A stretch of DNA of 64,000 nucleotides from Mariprofundus sp. (lineage in GTDB: Bacteria > Pseudomonadota > Zetaproteobacteria > Mariprofundales > Mariprofundaceae): positions 51,975-115,974 of the forward strand of contig JAJFLE010000084.1 of the NCBI GenBank assembly GCA_021772835.1, given 5' to 3'. The translations under genes were made by a program, and so were the position numbers. Positions within the stretch are counted from its first letter, which is position 1, and the number at the start of each line of letters is the position of its first letter. Shown here piece after piece: positions 31,583-41,386 of the stretch. The notes under the pieces are model-generated. The model searched no databases. It had not been told where the DNA came from and saw only the letters and a list, made by a program, of their open reading frames with translations.

Positions 31583-32038
31583 TCAGTCCATAACTTTCCA
31601 GGTTCCATCTGGCTGACGACAAGCCGTTCCCTGACCATTCTCCCTTTTGCCATCGATATAAATATCGGTTTGATATTTACGGCAATTCTCGCCAGACGCA
31701 TTCAGGTAGCTAGAGGTCGGTGTGGCAGTGAAATTTGCACCGGTATTAGGATTATTCCAGGAGCTGGCTTGTCCATCATAATTATATTCCAGTGCCTTCT
31801 GCGCCCTGGCCTCATCGGTTTTCCGGGCAATGTCTCGACCCAACAATGATCCCGCCACCGTACCTGCAACAATCGCTGCAGTACGCCCCACCCCTTTTCC
31901 GACCGTAGAACCGAGAACTCCGCCAATCGCACCACCAACCACAGAGCCCACATGTTCTCTGTCACTTTGTGTCCGACAACCTGATAGGGGAATCATCAAC
32001 AAACCGATGAACACGATGATAAAAACATTTTTCATCAC
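31583..32038 (-). CDS. Glycine-zipper surface lipoprotein
   Basis: A 151-residue lipoprotein with lipobox LSGC. A glycine-zipper segment (about 30-70, VGSVVGGAIGGVLGSTVGKGVG) resembles rickettsial 17-kDa antigen/YcfJ proteins. The C-terminal domain has two cysteines (GENCRKYQTDIYIDGKR and GTACRQPDGTWKV), likely a disulfide. Outer-membrane location inferred. Monocistronic. Confidence 0.83.
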   Translation of the reverse strand: MMKNVFIIVFIGLLMIPLSGCRTQSDREHVGSVVGGAIGGVLGSTVGKGVGRTAAIVAGTVAGSLLGRDIARKTDEARAQKALEYNYDGQASSWNNPNTGANFTATPTSSYLNASGENCRKYQTDIYIDGKRENGQGTACRQPDGTWKVMD

Positions 32039-32115
32039 TACACCTCCGTCATATCACCCTTGCCGAAGCAGCTCCTTATTAGCTTGCGACTCAGGAGGCC
32101 GTCCATTGCTTGCAC

Positions 32116-32145
32116 GGACACTCTGACAGCTTCAGAGTATCCTTA
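32116..32145. repeat. Palindromic repeat related to the 48.7-kb element
   Basis: The hairpin CTCTGA/TCAGAG followed by TATCCTTAA, nearly the same as the first hairpin of the 48682-48835 element. A solo REP-like unit upstream of the glycine-zipper gene. Confidence 0.5.
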
Positions 32146-32292
32146 ACTGTTAACTTCCAGTAAGTATAATGAAGACTACAAACAAATCGCAAGCATACTC
32201 TTTACTCCAATTTGAATTCTGACCAGCCCACAGGAGTGTGCCTGAATGTGACACAGGACGAATAGCTGTTTGACTCGCATGTCTACAATCGC

Positions 32293-32467
32293 AAACTCTG
32301 CGTCATGAATCTGCACCGCGCACACAAGAAGATTGCACCGTTTGGCTGGCTAGTGGCCCGCCGAACTGCTTCCCTGTGCGCCAGAGCATTTATGATTTAA
32401 AGGACTCTTTAAAACTGCTGCTGCAACGGCCACGGGTTTTGATAAATCCGTGGCCGTTTTTTTGAGG
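32293..32467 (+). ncRNA. Putative structured RNA upstream of the EamA gene
   Basis: An approximately 175-nt segment folding into one long interrupted stem: TCATGAAT/ATTTATGA, TCTG/CAGA, GCGCACA/TGTGCGC, GAAG/CTTC, GTTTGGC/GCCGAAC and GGC/GCC around TAGTG. It is followed by a short AAAG/CTTT hairpin and a strong terminator (32425-32463). No ORF. It may be a free small RNA or an attenuating leader or riboswitch for the transporter 42 bp downstream. A TACAAT box at 32284-32289 could be its -10. Not a family I recognise. Confidence 0.5.
32425..32463 (+). terminator. Strong terminator before the EamA gene
   Basis: Hairpin AACGGCCACGG / CCGTGGCCGTT with loop GTTTTGATAAAT, followed by seven T. It ends the structured RNA just upstream of an unrelated start codon, so either the EamA gene has its own promoter after it or expression is controlled by read-through. 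Confidence 0.88.
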
Positions 32468-32504
32468 CCGAAAACAAACATTCAGTCCAACCAAGGAGAT
32501 TCAA

Positions 32505-33401
32505 ATGTCTGTCCCATCGGCGTATTTAGGCGTCATTCTTATCTGGAGCACTACTCCGCTGGCCATCCTGTGGAGCAGTGAGGACGCCGGTTTTGTTTTT
32601 GGCGTTACCAGTCGAATGCTCATTGGTGCTGTATTGGCACTGGTGGTTGCCGCCCTGCTCGGCTCCGGCCTTGAATGGCACCGCCGCGCCAAACTTGCTT
32701 ATATGGCCAGTGGTTTCGGCATTTACGGTGGTATGATTACAGTTTACTGGTCTGCCCAATTTATCCCTACCGGCTGGATTTCAGTGATCTTCGGCATTTC
32801 ACCGATTGTGACCGCGATAATGGCTCGTTTGTGGCTGGACACTGAACAGCTTACGCGTTCGCGTCTGATTGGCATGATGATGGGTGTGTCCGGGTTGATC
32901 GTGATTTTTGCCACCAGTTTCAGTCTCAATGAACAGGCGGCTCTCGGTGTTATCGGCATGCTCGTTTCGGTGACCCTGCACTGCGCCAGTGCAGTATGGA
33001 TTAAACGTATCGATGCCGGAGTGCCTGCTATTGTCATGACCAGTGGCGGCCTGCTGTTTGCAGCCCCGCTGTTTCTGATTACGTGGGTATCAAGTGGCGC
33101 ATCACTTCCAGATCAGGCGCTATCCACTCGTACCCTAGGTGCCATCGCTTACCTGGCTCTGCTCGGTTCGGTGCTTGGTTTTGCACTTTACTATTATGTA
33201 TTGAGTAAAGTGGAAGCTACACGTGTGGCATTACTGACGCTGGTGACACCAGTCTGTGCATTGGGTTTGGGCAACGTACTCAATAACGAACCTCTGACTT
33301 TAGAGATCGTAGCTGGATCCCTGTTGATTCTCTCAGGCCTGGCTACGTTTGAGTTCAGTAGCCAGGCTAACCGGATCAGGGCACGTTTTCTGCGGTATTG
33401 A
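32505..33401 (+). CDS. EamA/DMT-family transporter
   Basis: A 298-residue inner-membrane protein with about ten helices in two EamA repeats (first around AYLGVILIWSTTPLAILWSS, second around IAYLALLGSVLGFALYYYV). Such proteins export metabolites or amino acids; the substrate cannot be read. A ribosome site AAGGAG precedes the ATG. The structured RNA and terminator upstream may control it. Confidence 0.87.
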   Translation: MSVPSAYLGVILIWSTTPLAILWSSEDAGFVFGVTSRMLIGAVLALVVAALLGSGLEWHRRAKLAYMASGFGIYGGMITVYWSAQFIPTGWISVIFGISPIVTAIMARLWLDTEQLTRSRLIGMMMGVSGLIVIFATSFSLNEQAALGVIGMLVSVTLHCASAVWIKRIDAGVPAIVMTSGGLLFAAPLFLITWVSSGASLPDQALSTRTLGAIAYLALLGSVLGFALYYYVLSKVEATRVALLTLVTPVCALGLGNVLNNEPLTLEIVAGSLLILSGLATFEFSSQANRIRARFLRY

Positions 33402-33505
33402 TATGCCTGCAAGAGTGAAAGCAGCTCACACCCCGAGTCACTACTGCATCAGGACAGGTGAGTTGGACCAGTATTAACTCGCCCGCAGGGCAGGATGCCC
33501 TGAGT

Positions 33506-33551
33506 CACCAATAATAAAGGCTCTGCTTGTGCAGGGCCTTTATTATTGGTG
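33506..33551. terminator. Bidirectional hairpin terminator
   Basis: Arms CACCAATAATAAAGGC and its exact complement, extended by CTGC/GCAG around a TTGT loop. It lies between convergent EamA and histidine kinase genes. The A/T-rich flanks within the arms allow it to act both ways. Confidence 0.7.
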
Positions 33552-33719
33552 GATATGCTGATGTAATCAGCACCTTCCGCAAGGGTCCATACCACCACCC
33601 ATGCTGAAATCAAGGCTATCGCCATGCCGCACCCCTTAGCGTTCCAGCTGCGCAGGGATATCACCCATACACCCAACGGCAAAACCCCGGGGCACAGGCC
33701 TGGGGAATCATCGATAAAA

Positions 33720-35786
33720 TCATGATGCCGATGCAAGCATGTCACGAATAGCACGGCATAAGACTGGTATTGAGAACGGTTTGTTGATCAAGCAACTCAC
33801 CATGGAGTTTTCTCCAAGGCTTTTCGCCTGTTCGGAGCCTCCATCATAGCCGGTGATATAAATTACCGGAATGGTCTGGTCGGCGGACCTGATTAAACGC
33901 ATCAAGTCGATGCCGCCCATCTTTGGCATCACGATATCGGTAATAATCAGCGCAATATCCTGCCGCTGCTGCTCAAACAACTGCAATGCCTGCTCACCAT
34001 TACAGGCCTCTACCACCCGGTAATTCAGGCTTTCCAGCACTTCACGTGTGGTCGTGCGCAAGCTGTCGTCGTCATCGACCAGAAGAATCGTTTCTCCCCC
34101 TGCCGAAACAGCAGGCATATCCGCTTCGCTTTCAACCTTCCCGATTTCCCTGTCACTGAGCAACAGGTAAACATAAAACGACGTCCCCTTGCCCTCTTCG
34201 CTTTCCACTTCGATAACTCCGTCGTGGGCACTAACCGCACCATAAACCATGGCCAAGCCGAGTCCCGTACCTTCACCCACCCCTTTGGTAGTAAAGAAAG
34301 GTTCAAAAATCTTTGCCTGCCTCTCTTTATTGATCCCAATACCGTTATCGCAAATGCGTATTCTGGCAAAACTTGAACCTTGCAGGTCGGGGTGGGCCCT
34401 GCTGAACGACTCATCTGCTTCAAAGCGACTCAGGCTGCAGCTAATCCTTGGTCTTTCAACGCCAGCTACTGCATCACAGGCATTATTTACCAGGTTCATC
34501 ACCACCTGCTGAAGTTGTGTCGTATTGCCATAAATGACCAATGGGTCCCGACAAAAGTCGGTTACATGCTCGATATTGTCTGGGATGATCGTTTTGGCAA
34601 GCTTGTACCCGTCAAGCATAAACTGGTTCAGGGAAAGAAGTCGCTTTTCGACCTTGTCCTTGCGAGCAAAGGTTAATAGCTGCTGGATCATCTCCGCCCC
34701 CTGATCGGCAAGACTTTCGATATGATTCAGCCGTTTTTCAAGCATATCTGCACCATGCAGTCCGCTCCTGGCCAGATAGGTGTGACCTTTCACTGCAGCC
34801 AGCATATTATTAAAATCATGGGCAATACCGCCGACCAGTGTGCCTAGCGCTTCCATCTTCTGTGACTGACGAAGTTTCTCCTCCAGCTCCTGATGCAGGC
34901 TCATATCCTGCTGGATGCTGACATACGCACTAATTTCGTTTTGGTCGTCAAGAATCGGTGTCACCGACATATTTACCGGATAGAAATGTCCGTCCTTGCA
35001 GCGATCAATCATACTGCCACGCCATGTTTTTCCGGACGAAATGGTACACCACAGATCTTTGTATGCCGATGGATCCTGAGCCGGACTTTTGAGTATTGAC
35101 GGTTTTTCTCCGACCAGTTCTCGGGCAGAGTAGCCCGACGTTCGCTCCAGAGCAGGGTTGGCATATTCTATCGTGCCATGTTGATCGGTAATCATGATCA
35201 GTTCATCGGCATGCTCAACCACCTGAGACAACTTCATCAGCAATTGTTGCGAATGCACCTGGCTGGTGATATCAATGATGGTTGCAGTATAAAAGAGATC
35301 CGGCGCGTCATGACAAGCCCAGTGCAGCTCAACCTTGATCTGCTGCCCTGCAGATGTACAAAAAGAACTGACAACAGAGCCAGGGAAAGAGCCACTTTCC
35401 GTCAGCTGATGCAATGATCTCTGCATGGATAGCCGGCAGCTGTCATTTAAGCAGTAAGACCAGATCGAATTTCCAACAAATTCTTTTTCTTTTACTGCAA
35501 GTAAATCGCAAATATTTCTGTTGGCAAACAGTACTTCACCCTTGCCATCACACTGGATCGCACCGTAGGGAAGTGTATCCAGAATGCAGCGAAATTGAAT
35601 CAGGCTGTCCAGCAGACGATCTTTTGCCAGCCCGATGAGAAACCCGGCACTGCCGCCAACCAGCATAGGTACAAGGAATCTGTAAAGCTCATCTTCATGG
35701 CCAGTTCCATGCAAGGCAATGCGCCCGAACAGCGGCACAATAGTCATACCCAGCAATGCATATTTAATACATTTTTTCACAATCAC
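33720..35786 (-). CDS. Membrane hybrid histidine kinase (PAS-PAS-HisKA-HATPase-REC)
   Basis: A 688-residue sensor. Two N-terminal membrane helices (about 8-55), PAS 1 (65-175), PAS 2 (195-305, SGYSARELVGEKPSIL), HisKA with the phospho-His in GGIAHDFNN (about 318), HATPase with NLVNNACDA and GTGLGLAMVYG, and a C-terminal receiver with DDDDSLR and phospho-Asp in DIVMPKMGG. The REC is attached, so phosphate goes to an Hpt or another regulator not seen here. The signal is unknown; possibly related to the adjacent export cluster. Confidence 0.93.
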   Translation of the reverse strand: MIVKKCIKYALLGMTIVPLFGRIALHGTGHEDELYRFLVPMLVGGSAGFLIGLAKDRLLDSLIQFRCILDTLPYGAIQCDGKGEVLFANRNICDLLAVKEKEFVGNSIWSYCLNDSCRLSMQRSLHQLTESGSFPGSVVSSFCTSAGQQIKVELHWACHDAPDLFYTATIIDITSQVHSQQLLMKLSQVVEHADELIMITDQHGTIEYANPALERTSGYSARELVGEKPSILKSPAQDPSAYKDLWCTISSGKTWRGSMIDRCKDGHFYPVNMSVTPILDDQNEISAYVSIQQDMSLHQELEEKLRQSQKMEALGTLVGGIAHDFNNMLAAVKGHTYLARSGLHGADMLEKRLNHIESLADQGAEMIQQLLTFARKDKVEKRLLSLNQFMLDGYKLAKTIIPDNIEHVTDFCRDPLVIYGNTTQLQQVVMNLVNNACDAVAGVERPRISCSLSRFEADESFSRAHPDLQGSSFARIRICDNGIGINKERQAKIFEPFFTTKGVGEGTGLGLAMVYGAVSAHDGVIEVESEEGKGTSFYVYLLLSDREIGKVESEADMPAVSAGGETILLVDDDDSLRTTTREVLESLNYRVVEACNGEQALQLFEQQRQDIALIITDIVMPKMGGIDLMRLIRSADQTIPVIYITGYDGGSEQAKSLGENSMVSCLINKPFSIPVLCRAIRDMLASAS

Positions 35787-36073
35787 ATATCTCCGGGAAC
35801 ACTCCTAACATGCCCGTTACATGTTCACGAACTCCTGTCATAACAGACATGGCAGAACAACAGATCACCCATATAACCACATTTATACTGTGAGGACAAT
35901 TCTTGTGCGTTGAGCTGCCACACCCTGCGGACACTTCTTCATCAGGCTAGCGACTGATAAAACATGTTAGCAAAGTCAGGGCAAGTTCACCCATATCCAA
36001 GACATCGTCCACGATGCTTTCCTAAAATTTCAGCACAAAATTATTCGGAGCTCCACCAGCCTTCAGGTATTCA

Positions 36074-36484
36074 TTATTTGAGCAGGTTAACAACTCTGCT
36101 GCGATAGGAGGCATGGCAAGTCATGCAGGCACTGAGCAACTGTGACTGGCGCTGTATCAGCAAAGTCATATCCTTGGCCTTGGCTGCCTCTTCTATCTTG
36201 ATGGCCAGATCATGTACCCTGCCATCGGCCTTTTTGAAATCGGACATCTCCGCACCCAATTCACCCATGAGTTTCAAACGCTGCCCCATTGAAGGCTTGT
36301 CGTGATTGGCAATCGCATGCGCAAATTGAGCTGCCCCGTCAAAATCTTTCAACAGGATTGCATGATTAAGACTGGAATAATCTTTGCCTAACTGCTGCAT
36401 AATTTGCTTCAGAGACCCATCACCAGCCCAGGTCGTCCCGGCCAATAACATTACTACTGTCAGAATCATGATCTTTTTCATCAT
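36074..36484 (-). CDS. Cytochrome c'-like haem protein
   Basis: A 136-residue periplasmic protein. A cleavable signal (to about TWAGD), a helical body, and the haem-binding motif CMTCH very near the C-terminus, as in cytochrome c'/c-556. The axial ligand Met or Lys is not obvious. Electron carrier or gas/redox sensor. Last gene of the minus-strand cluster beginning at 41620, 18 bp after the DUF1302 gene. Confidence 0.82.
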   Translation of the reverse strand: MMKKIMILTVVMLLAGTTWAGDGSLKQIMQQLGKDYSSLNHAILLKDFDGAAQFAHAIANHDKPSMGQRLKLMGELGAEMSDFKKADGRVHDLAIKIEEAAKAKDMTLLIQRQSQLLSACMTCHASYRSRVVNLLK

Positions 36485-36502
36485 TCACCCCTTTTCAGTC
36501 AC

Positions 36503-37792
36503 TTAAAATGTGTATTCTAATTCAGAATACATACGGTCATTTTTATCAAACTGGCCAAAGAATCCATTATTGCCGCCGAAAACATCACCACCCAACCTTG
36601 CCGTGATCTGGTCACTAAACTCATAGGAAAGTTTGGGGCGTAACATCCAGCTGCCGTCCGCCCAGTCGTACAGGCCGATGACCTCAGGCTTCAGCTTTTC
36701 ATTCATATAATCAGTGGAGATCATCAGGCTGACAAAACCCGAGGCCTGATCTTCGCCAATCGTATTGTCCCAGCCCGGCAAATAACGGATAAAAAATTGC
36801 GGGCTGATACGCCAGTTGTTTTTGTTATAGTCCAAACCAAAGGCAGCATTGACTGTGGTTTTCCTGCCGATTGATGTGACAGGTGTGGTTCCTGTTTTAT
36901 TGATACCTTCACCAATATTCACCGCCAACTCGCCGCGCAATACTATAGCCCCGAAAGCATTGGAGAATGACCCGCCAACCGTATTCATACGCTGATAAAT
37001 CGGTGTCAATGTCAACAGTCCCGGAGTCAGATTTTTCTGCATATTGGGAGAGTCTTTCCAGCCGTAGAACCAGTTCAGTGACAGATCCCAGCCGGAGACA
37101 TTGGAACGCCATGCCATACCCGCCTCCACATCTGAAGGACGCCATCCCGGTTCGTCTCCGGGCAGTACGGCAACAGCTACACCAGCCGGAGCTGCTGGCG
37201 GGGCAAAAGCCCAGCGTGAACCCGCCGGTGCAAGCTCTCCCGGACGTGCGTCGGGAATAACAATAAACTCGAACTCATGCTGAGAGCCGCCGATATCGGC
37301 ATACCAGTTCAACCGAGCTGACCACAGACCGATACGTGAATCGAGAAAATCATCGAGCATGAATTCGCGCATATCCAGCGGGTTGATGATGTCGAGCATA
37401 CGCAGGCCGTCAGTCTTGCCCCAGACAATCTGCTGCTGGCCGATACGGAAATCGAACGTATCACCGCCGTAGAGCAGATATGCCTCCTTGCTCTGCAGGT
37501 AGGTGCGATAGTGGTTCTTGATGCTGGTAGTCAGATCAGTGGCATTGCTCGCTTCGATATCCATCGCCGCGTCATACCATGCCAGCACCCTGCCGCGAAA
37601 CTCCCAACGATCACCAAGGACACCTTCCGGCTTCAGATCCAGCCGGTTCTGCATCTTGTCCAGCCGCTTCTCGCCCGAAATAAAATAAGCCGTCTCATTC
37701 TTCAGGCTGCCGTGCATCGTCCAGTCGGATGCGGAAGCTGCTGAAGGCAGAACCAGCAACCCTGCCAACATCAGCAAAGAGAGATCGTTCAT
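36503..37792 (-). CDS. DUF1302-type outer-membrane beta-barrel protein
   Basis: A 429-residue exported protein with an Ala-rich signal (to ASAS), alternating aromatic strands and a C-terminal ELEYTF, ending in Phe like other barrel proteins. The segments RIGQQQIVWGKTDGLRMLDIINPLD and LDSRIGLWSARL are typical of the DUF1302 family, found with RND pumps and LolA-like proteins. Its start overlaps the RND gene's stop. Likely the outer-membrane part of a lipid or hydrophobic-compound export route. Confidence 0.85.
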   Translation of the reverse strand: MNDLSLLMLAGLLVLPSAASASDWTMHGSLKNETAYFISGEKRLDKMQNRLDLKPEGVLGDRWEFRGRVLAWYDAAMDIEASNATDLTTSIKNHYRTYLQSKEAYLLYGGDTFDFRIGQQQIVWGKTDGLRMLDIINPLDMREFMLDDFLDSRIGLWSARLNWYADIGGSQHEFEFIVIPDARPGELAPAGSRWAFAPPAAPAGVAVAVLPGDEPGWRPSDVEAGMAWRSNVSGWDLSLNWFYGWKDSPNMQKNLTPGLLTLTPIYQRMNTVGGSFSNAFGAIVLRGELAVNIGEGINKTGTTPVTSIGRKTTVNAAFGLDYNKNNWRISPQFFIRYLPGWDNTIGEDQASGFVSLMISTDYMNEKLKPEVIGLYDWADGSWMLRPKLSYEFSDQITARLGGDVFGGNNGFFGQFDKNDRMYSELEYTF

Positions 37793-40095
37793 ACCTTGAT
37801 CTTTTCTTTACCCAGTCCAAGCAATACCGGGAACAGATAACAGGTGGCCAGATAACAGATCACCATAGTCGCTGCGATCAATGCTCCGAGTTTCATCTGC
37901 GGGTAAAGTGCTGCGGAGAGTAAAACCAGGAAACCACCAACAACGACAAAGGTATTAAACAGGATGGCATGACCGACGCTACGATTGGTGTTGATGACAC
38001 TGTCTCTGTAGCTGTTTCCAGCCACACTCTCTTCGTGATAGCGGTGCAGATAGTGAATGGCAAAATCGACGCCAATACCAAGGGCCATGGCACCGGTCAA
38101 AGCTGTAGCAATATCAAGCGGGATACCAAAATTGCCCATCATACCGTAGTTCACAGTGACTGCGAGCGATACCGGAATCATGGCAATAGCTGCAATCAAC
38201 AGGCGTTTAAACATCCACCAGCAGAGCAGGAAAATAGCCAGAATTGAGGTCGCAAGTGAAGCGAGCTGACCATCGATAATCATTTCGGACAGACGGTACA
38301 CCGTGAAACCTGTACCGGCCCACTCCACCTTATAACCCTTATCTTCAGGGAACCATAGATCAGTCTTTGCCTGCATTCTCTCCAGTAGTGCCGCCACCAC
38401 CTTAGTCTCGTCCGTTTTCATATTGATGCGCACATGGGCCTGACGATAATCGCCGGTCATAAAGGTCTCAAAATCATCGGGTGCTCCGGAGAAGGAATAA
38501 AGCAGCAGGTACTGTGCTGCCATATCTGATGATTCAGGCACACGATTCCAGGCAGGATCATCGGCATGCAGTGCCTGATTCATGGTCTGCAAAAACTCGG
38601 CGATGGAAGAGCTGTCTCCGACCATACTATCCTTCTCGATCTCATCCTGAAGATCGATCAGATGCTGCAGAAATTGAGGCTCCAGCAGACCATTCTCACG
38701 ACCGGTGTCGATCATGACATCCAGGCTGGTCGTGCCGGAAAAGTGCTGGTTGAGCATTTTATCAGCCTGACGCAACGGATCATCCGGCTTGAATTGATCC
38801 ACCAGTGATGCATTCACATCCAGTTTCATCACACCAACAATGGAGACAACCAGCAGAGCTGTAAAAAAAGCCATAATACGCTTGGGATGATTTAGCACCG
38901 CCCCGCCCAGCCACTCAACATATCCCGAGAACAACGGCTTACGCTCAGCATGTTTGGCTTTTTCGGGCAACAGTATCAATGCTGCAGGCAGCAACAACAT
39001 GGTAATCAGCAGAGCATAAATGATACCGACAGCTGCAAACATGCCGAAATCGCGAATCGGCGGCAGCTCTGAAGCCAGCATGGAAAGGAAGCCCGCGCCG
39101 GTAGTGACAGTGGTCATAAGCATAGGTTTCCACAGCTCATGCATCACTTCGACCATGCGCTCTTTACGGTGGGAATAAGCCTGATGATGAGCCAGCAACC
39201 GCTCGCGGCTGAGAAAATGCACCGCATCGGCGATACCGATAGCCAGAATCAGAATCGGTAACATTGTGGTAATCGTATAAATCGGAGCACCTAACGCGGC
39301 CATGGTACCCAACGTCCAGATCTCAGCCATCAGTACCACTGCAATCGGCAACAATACCCCGCGCGGCGTACGGAAAGAGAGAAACAGCAGCACCAGTAAC
39401 AGCGACATAACAATCGGCTGCATACGTTTCATCTCTGCCGGCATATACACACCGAACACACCTTCAATGACTGGACGACCGGAGATAAAAAACCGTTCGC
39501 TACCACCGCGAGCCTCAAGCTCAGCCACCTTGGCTTTCACAAGACCGTAGATTTCGGCATATTGGTGCCGCGAATCAGGCATGGGACGTGCTGCAAAAAT
39601 AGTGCCGCTGCCATCGGCTGAAACAATCACATCTTCGTAAACACCGAAGTCGTGCATACGCTGTTTAAGATGGTCGATTTGAGCCTGTGTTTCCGGCACA
39701 CCATCCATAAATTTTTCGACATCAAGTCCTGCATCGGAACCCCTGATATCCTTGATCGTTGCCAGAGAGAGCAGGTCATTGAGTGCCAAGGTACGGAACT
39801 GCGGTTGCTCTGCCAGCCAGTCGGTCAGTTCCTGAACCAGCTCCAGACTATGGGTATTGTAAACGCCATCCTTGGCATTGTTGATGATGCCGATGATCAC
39901 CATGTCCGTACTGCCAAAACGCTCTTCCAGCACTTGTTTGTTGATATAGGCATCGCTGTGTTTGGGCAACATCGCATCCATATCTGTTTCGATATAGATA
40001 TGTCGCATCTGGCTTGCTGCCAAACCTGTAATCAGCAGTAGCAGCAACACGATCGATTTTGGATGGGTAAGCACCCAATTAAAGATTTTTTTCAT
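37789..40095 (-). CDS. RND/MMPL-family exporter
   Basis: A 768-residue inner-membrane protein with the MMPL layout: one helix, a large periplasmic domain, a helix cluster (about 220-390), a second helix, a second periplasmic domain and a second cluster (610-765). GIADAVHFLSRER and GIGVDFAIHYLHRYHEE carry the charged intramembrane residues of proton-driven RND proteins. Family members move lipids or hopanoids. Coupled to the DUF1302 gene. Confidence 0.9.
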   Translation of the reverse strand: MKKIFNWVLTHPKSIVLLLLLITGLAASQMRHIYIETDMDAMLPKHSDAYINKQVLEERFGSTDMVIIGIINNAKDGVYNTHSLELVQELTDWLAEQPQFRTLALNDLLSLATIKDIRGSDAGLDVEKFMDGVPETQAQIDHLKQRMHDFGVYEDVIVSADGSGTIFAARPMPDSRHQYAEIYGLVKAKVAELEARGGSERFFISGRPVIEGVFGVYMPAEMKRMQPIVMSLLLVLLFLSFRTPRGVLLPIAVVLMAEIWTLGTMAALGAPIYTITTMLPILILAIGIADAVHFLSRERLLAHHQAYSHRKERMVEVMHELWKPMLMTTVTTGAGFLSMLASELPPIRDFGMFAAVGIIYALLITMLLLPAALILLPEKAKHAERKPLFSGYVEWLGGAVLNHPKRIMAFFTALLVVSIVGVMKLDVNASLVDQFKPDDPLRQADKMLNQHFSGTTSLDVMIDTGRENGLLEPQFLQHLIDLQDEIEKDSMVGDSSSIAEFLQTMNQALHADDPAWNRVPESSDMAAQYLLLYSFSGAPDDFETFMTGDYRQAHVRINMKTDETKVVAALLERMQAKTDLWFPEDKGYKVEWAGTGFTVYRLSEMIIDGQLASLATSILAIFLLCWWMFKRLLIAAIAMIPVSLAVTVNYGMMGNFGIPLDIATALTGAMALGIGVDFAIHYLHRYHEESVAGNSYRDSVINTNRSVGHAILFNTFVVVGGFLVLLSAALYPQMKLGALIAATMVICYLATCYLFPVLLGLGKEKIKV

Positions 40096-40144
40096 GAATA
40101 CTCATCTCCATCTCTCTGGCTAACACTGACAGCTTCAATTCTGG

Positions 40145-40948
40145 TCATTTGCCGCGATAACCGCGCTTGAGCATACGTTCGGAGAATGTGTTATCTGACA
40201 GGCCTGTGTTATAGCTATGTTCAGAGAACGTCAGCTCTGTGCGATGACCCGACTGCACATTGCTCATCGTACCGCTCATGGCTGTCCAGATACCATTGAT
40301 CTGCTTGATCTCTCCTGAAACCAGATGCTTGAGCTCCTGCCCTTTACGATCCCAAAAATCAACACGAACATACATGTTGATGTCTTTGCGAACGTAATAG
40401 CGGGTATTGGAATATCCCAGATTCTTCTTCAGCTCATCGCTCTTCGGCTTGCCTTCAACAACCCACATAGCCTGACCATCGAGCATTTCCGAACCGATCA
40501 ACATCCAGTTGTAATCCTCAAGCTCAGGCGTCTGCTTGATATCCTCGAAGGTGAAATCGGTTCCCATGAAATAATCGCCACGGTCGGATGAGGAAATACG
40601 GCGTACCTTTTTCAGAGCCGGAAGGTAAAGCCACTGGTCATCGTCTTTTGCAATACCATCATAGTCCCAGGTCAGCAGAGCCGTATCACGAATATTCGAC
40701 GGTGCCAAGAAATAGGTGATCGATTTGCTGTCTTTGCCGTAATCCTTACGAAACGAAATCATTTCACGTTCACGCACATCGCCACGGCGATCTACAAGGC
40801 GCTGCTTCATTTTCTGAATCAGGTCATCACCATCATCACGTGCATCCACTTGTTGCATGATTTCAAGCCCCGTCGGCTCGGCGCTATATGCCGGTGCAGC
40901 CAACAGTATTGTTGCAGTCAATATCATCAGGGTAATTTTATTCATCAT
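40145..40948 (-). CDS. LolA-like outer-membrane lipoprotein-sorting protein
   Basis: A 267-residue periplasmic protein with a signal peptide (cleavage near PAYSAE) and the core DQWLYLPALKKVRRISSSDRGDYFMGTDFTFEDI of the LolA-like family found beside RND/MMPL and DUF1302 genes. It presumably shuttles a lipid or hydrophobic cargo between membranes. Lies 49 bp upstream of the exporter gene on the same strand. Confidence 0.87.
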   Translation of the reverse strand: MMNKITLMILTATILLAAPAYSAEPTGLEIMQQVDARDDGDDLIQKMKQRLVDRRGDVREREMISFRKDYGKDSKSITYFLAPSNIRDTALLTWDYDGIAKDDDQWLYLPALKKVRRISSSDRGDYFMGTDFTFEDIKQTPELEDYNWMLIGSEMLDGQAMWVVEGKPKSDELKKNLGYSNTRYYVRKDINMYVRVDFWDRKGQELKHLVSGEIKQINGIWTAMSGTMSNVQSGHRTELTFSEHSYNTGLSDNTFSERMLKRGYRGK

Positions 40949-40966
40949 ATCTCCTTGTTCAGTTTA

Positions 40967-41380
40967 TTATCGACGAATCAGCTGTCGATAAACCAGAATG
41001 GATATCACAATCCAGACTGTGGAGCGCAGCGTCATGGCTGCAACCGTTCGTGTTTCGTAGGCACCATCAGCAAATATATGCAGACCAAAAGCTGCGAATA
41101 CCAATAATGTAGAAACCGCAAGCAACAGCGATACAGCTGCTGCCCAGGGCTTGCGCAAAGCGATACCGACACCGGCAATCAGATAAATGAATCCCGCAAT
41201 GAAGTTAAACCAGAGTACAAACGAAACATAGTCTCCGGCCGCAACCCGATAACTCGCATTGCCAAACAATACCTGCCCTCCGGATTTAATCGTCATGATA
41301 CCAAACAGCACTGCAAGCAATGCCATAATATACGTCATAACTTTACTCGTAGTTGTAGCCCCTTGCTCTGACATATTCAC
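40967..41380 (-). CDS. Four-helix membrane protein of unknown function
   Basis: A 137-residue protein with four hydrophobic helices (about 14-32, 52-71, 77-100, 112-133) and no recognised motif; only a few charged residues in the loops. It shares a strand and short spacing with the DUF2892 gene above and the LolA-like gene below, so it belongs to the export cluster. Confidence 0.72.
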   Translation of the reverse strand: MNMSEQGATTTSKVMTYIMALLAVLFGIMTIKSGGQVLFGNASYRVAAGDYVSFVLWFNFIAGFIYLIAGVGIALRKPWAAAVSLLLAVSTLLVFAAFGLHIFADGAYETRTVAAMTLRSTVWIVISILVYRQLIRR

Positions 41381-41386
41381 TACCCC

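Noticed and set aside
33449..33719. Possible small membrane protein on the minus strand after the histidine kinase (hydrophobic stretch MAIALISAWVVVWTL)
   Set aside because: No ribosome site, the frame begins inside the kinase gene and reads straight through the hairpin terminator; too weak to annotate.
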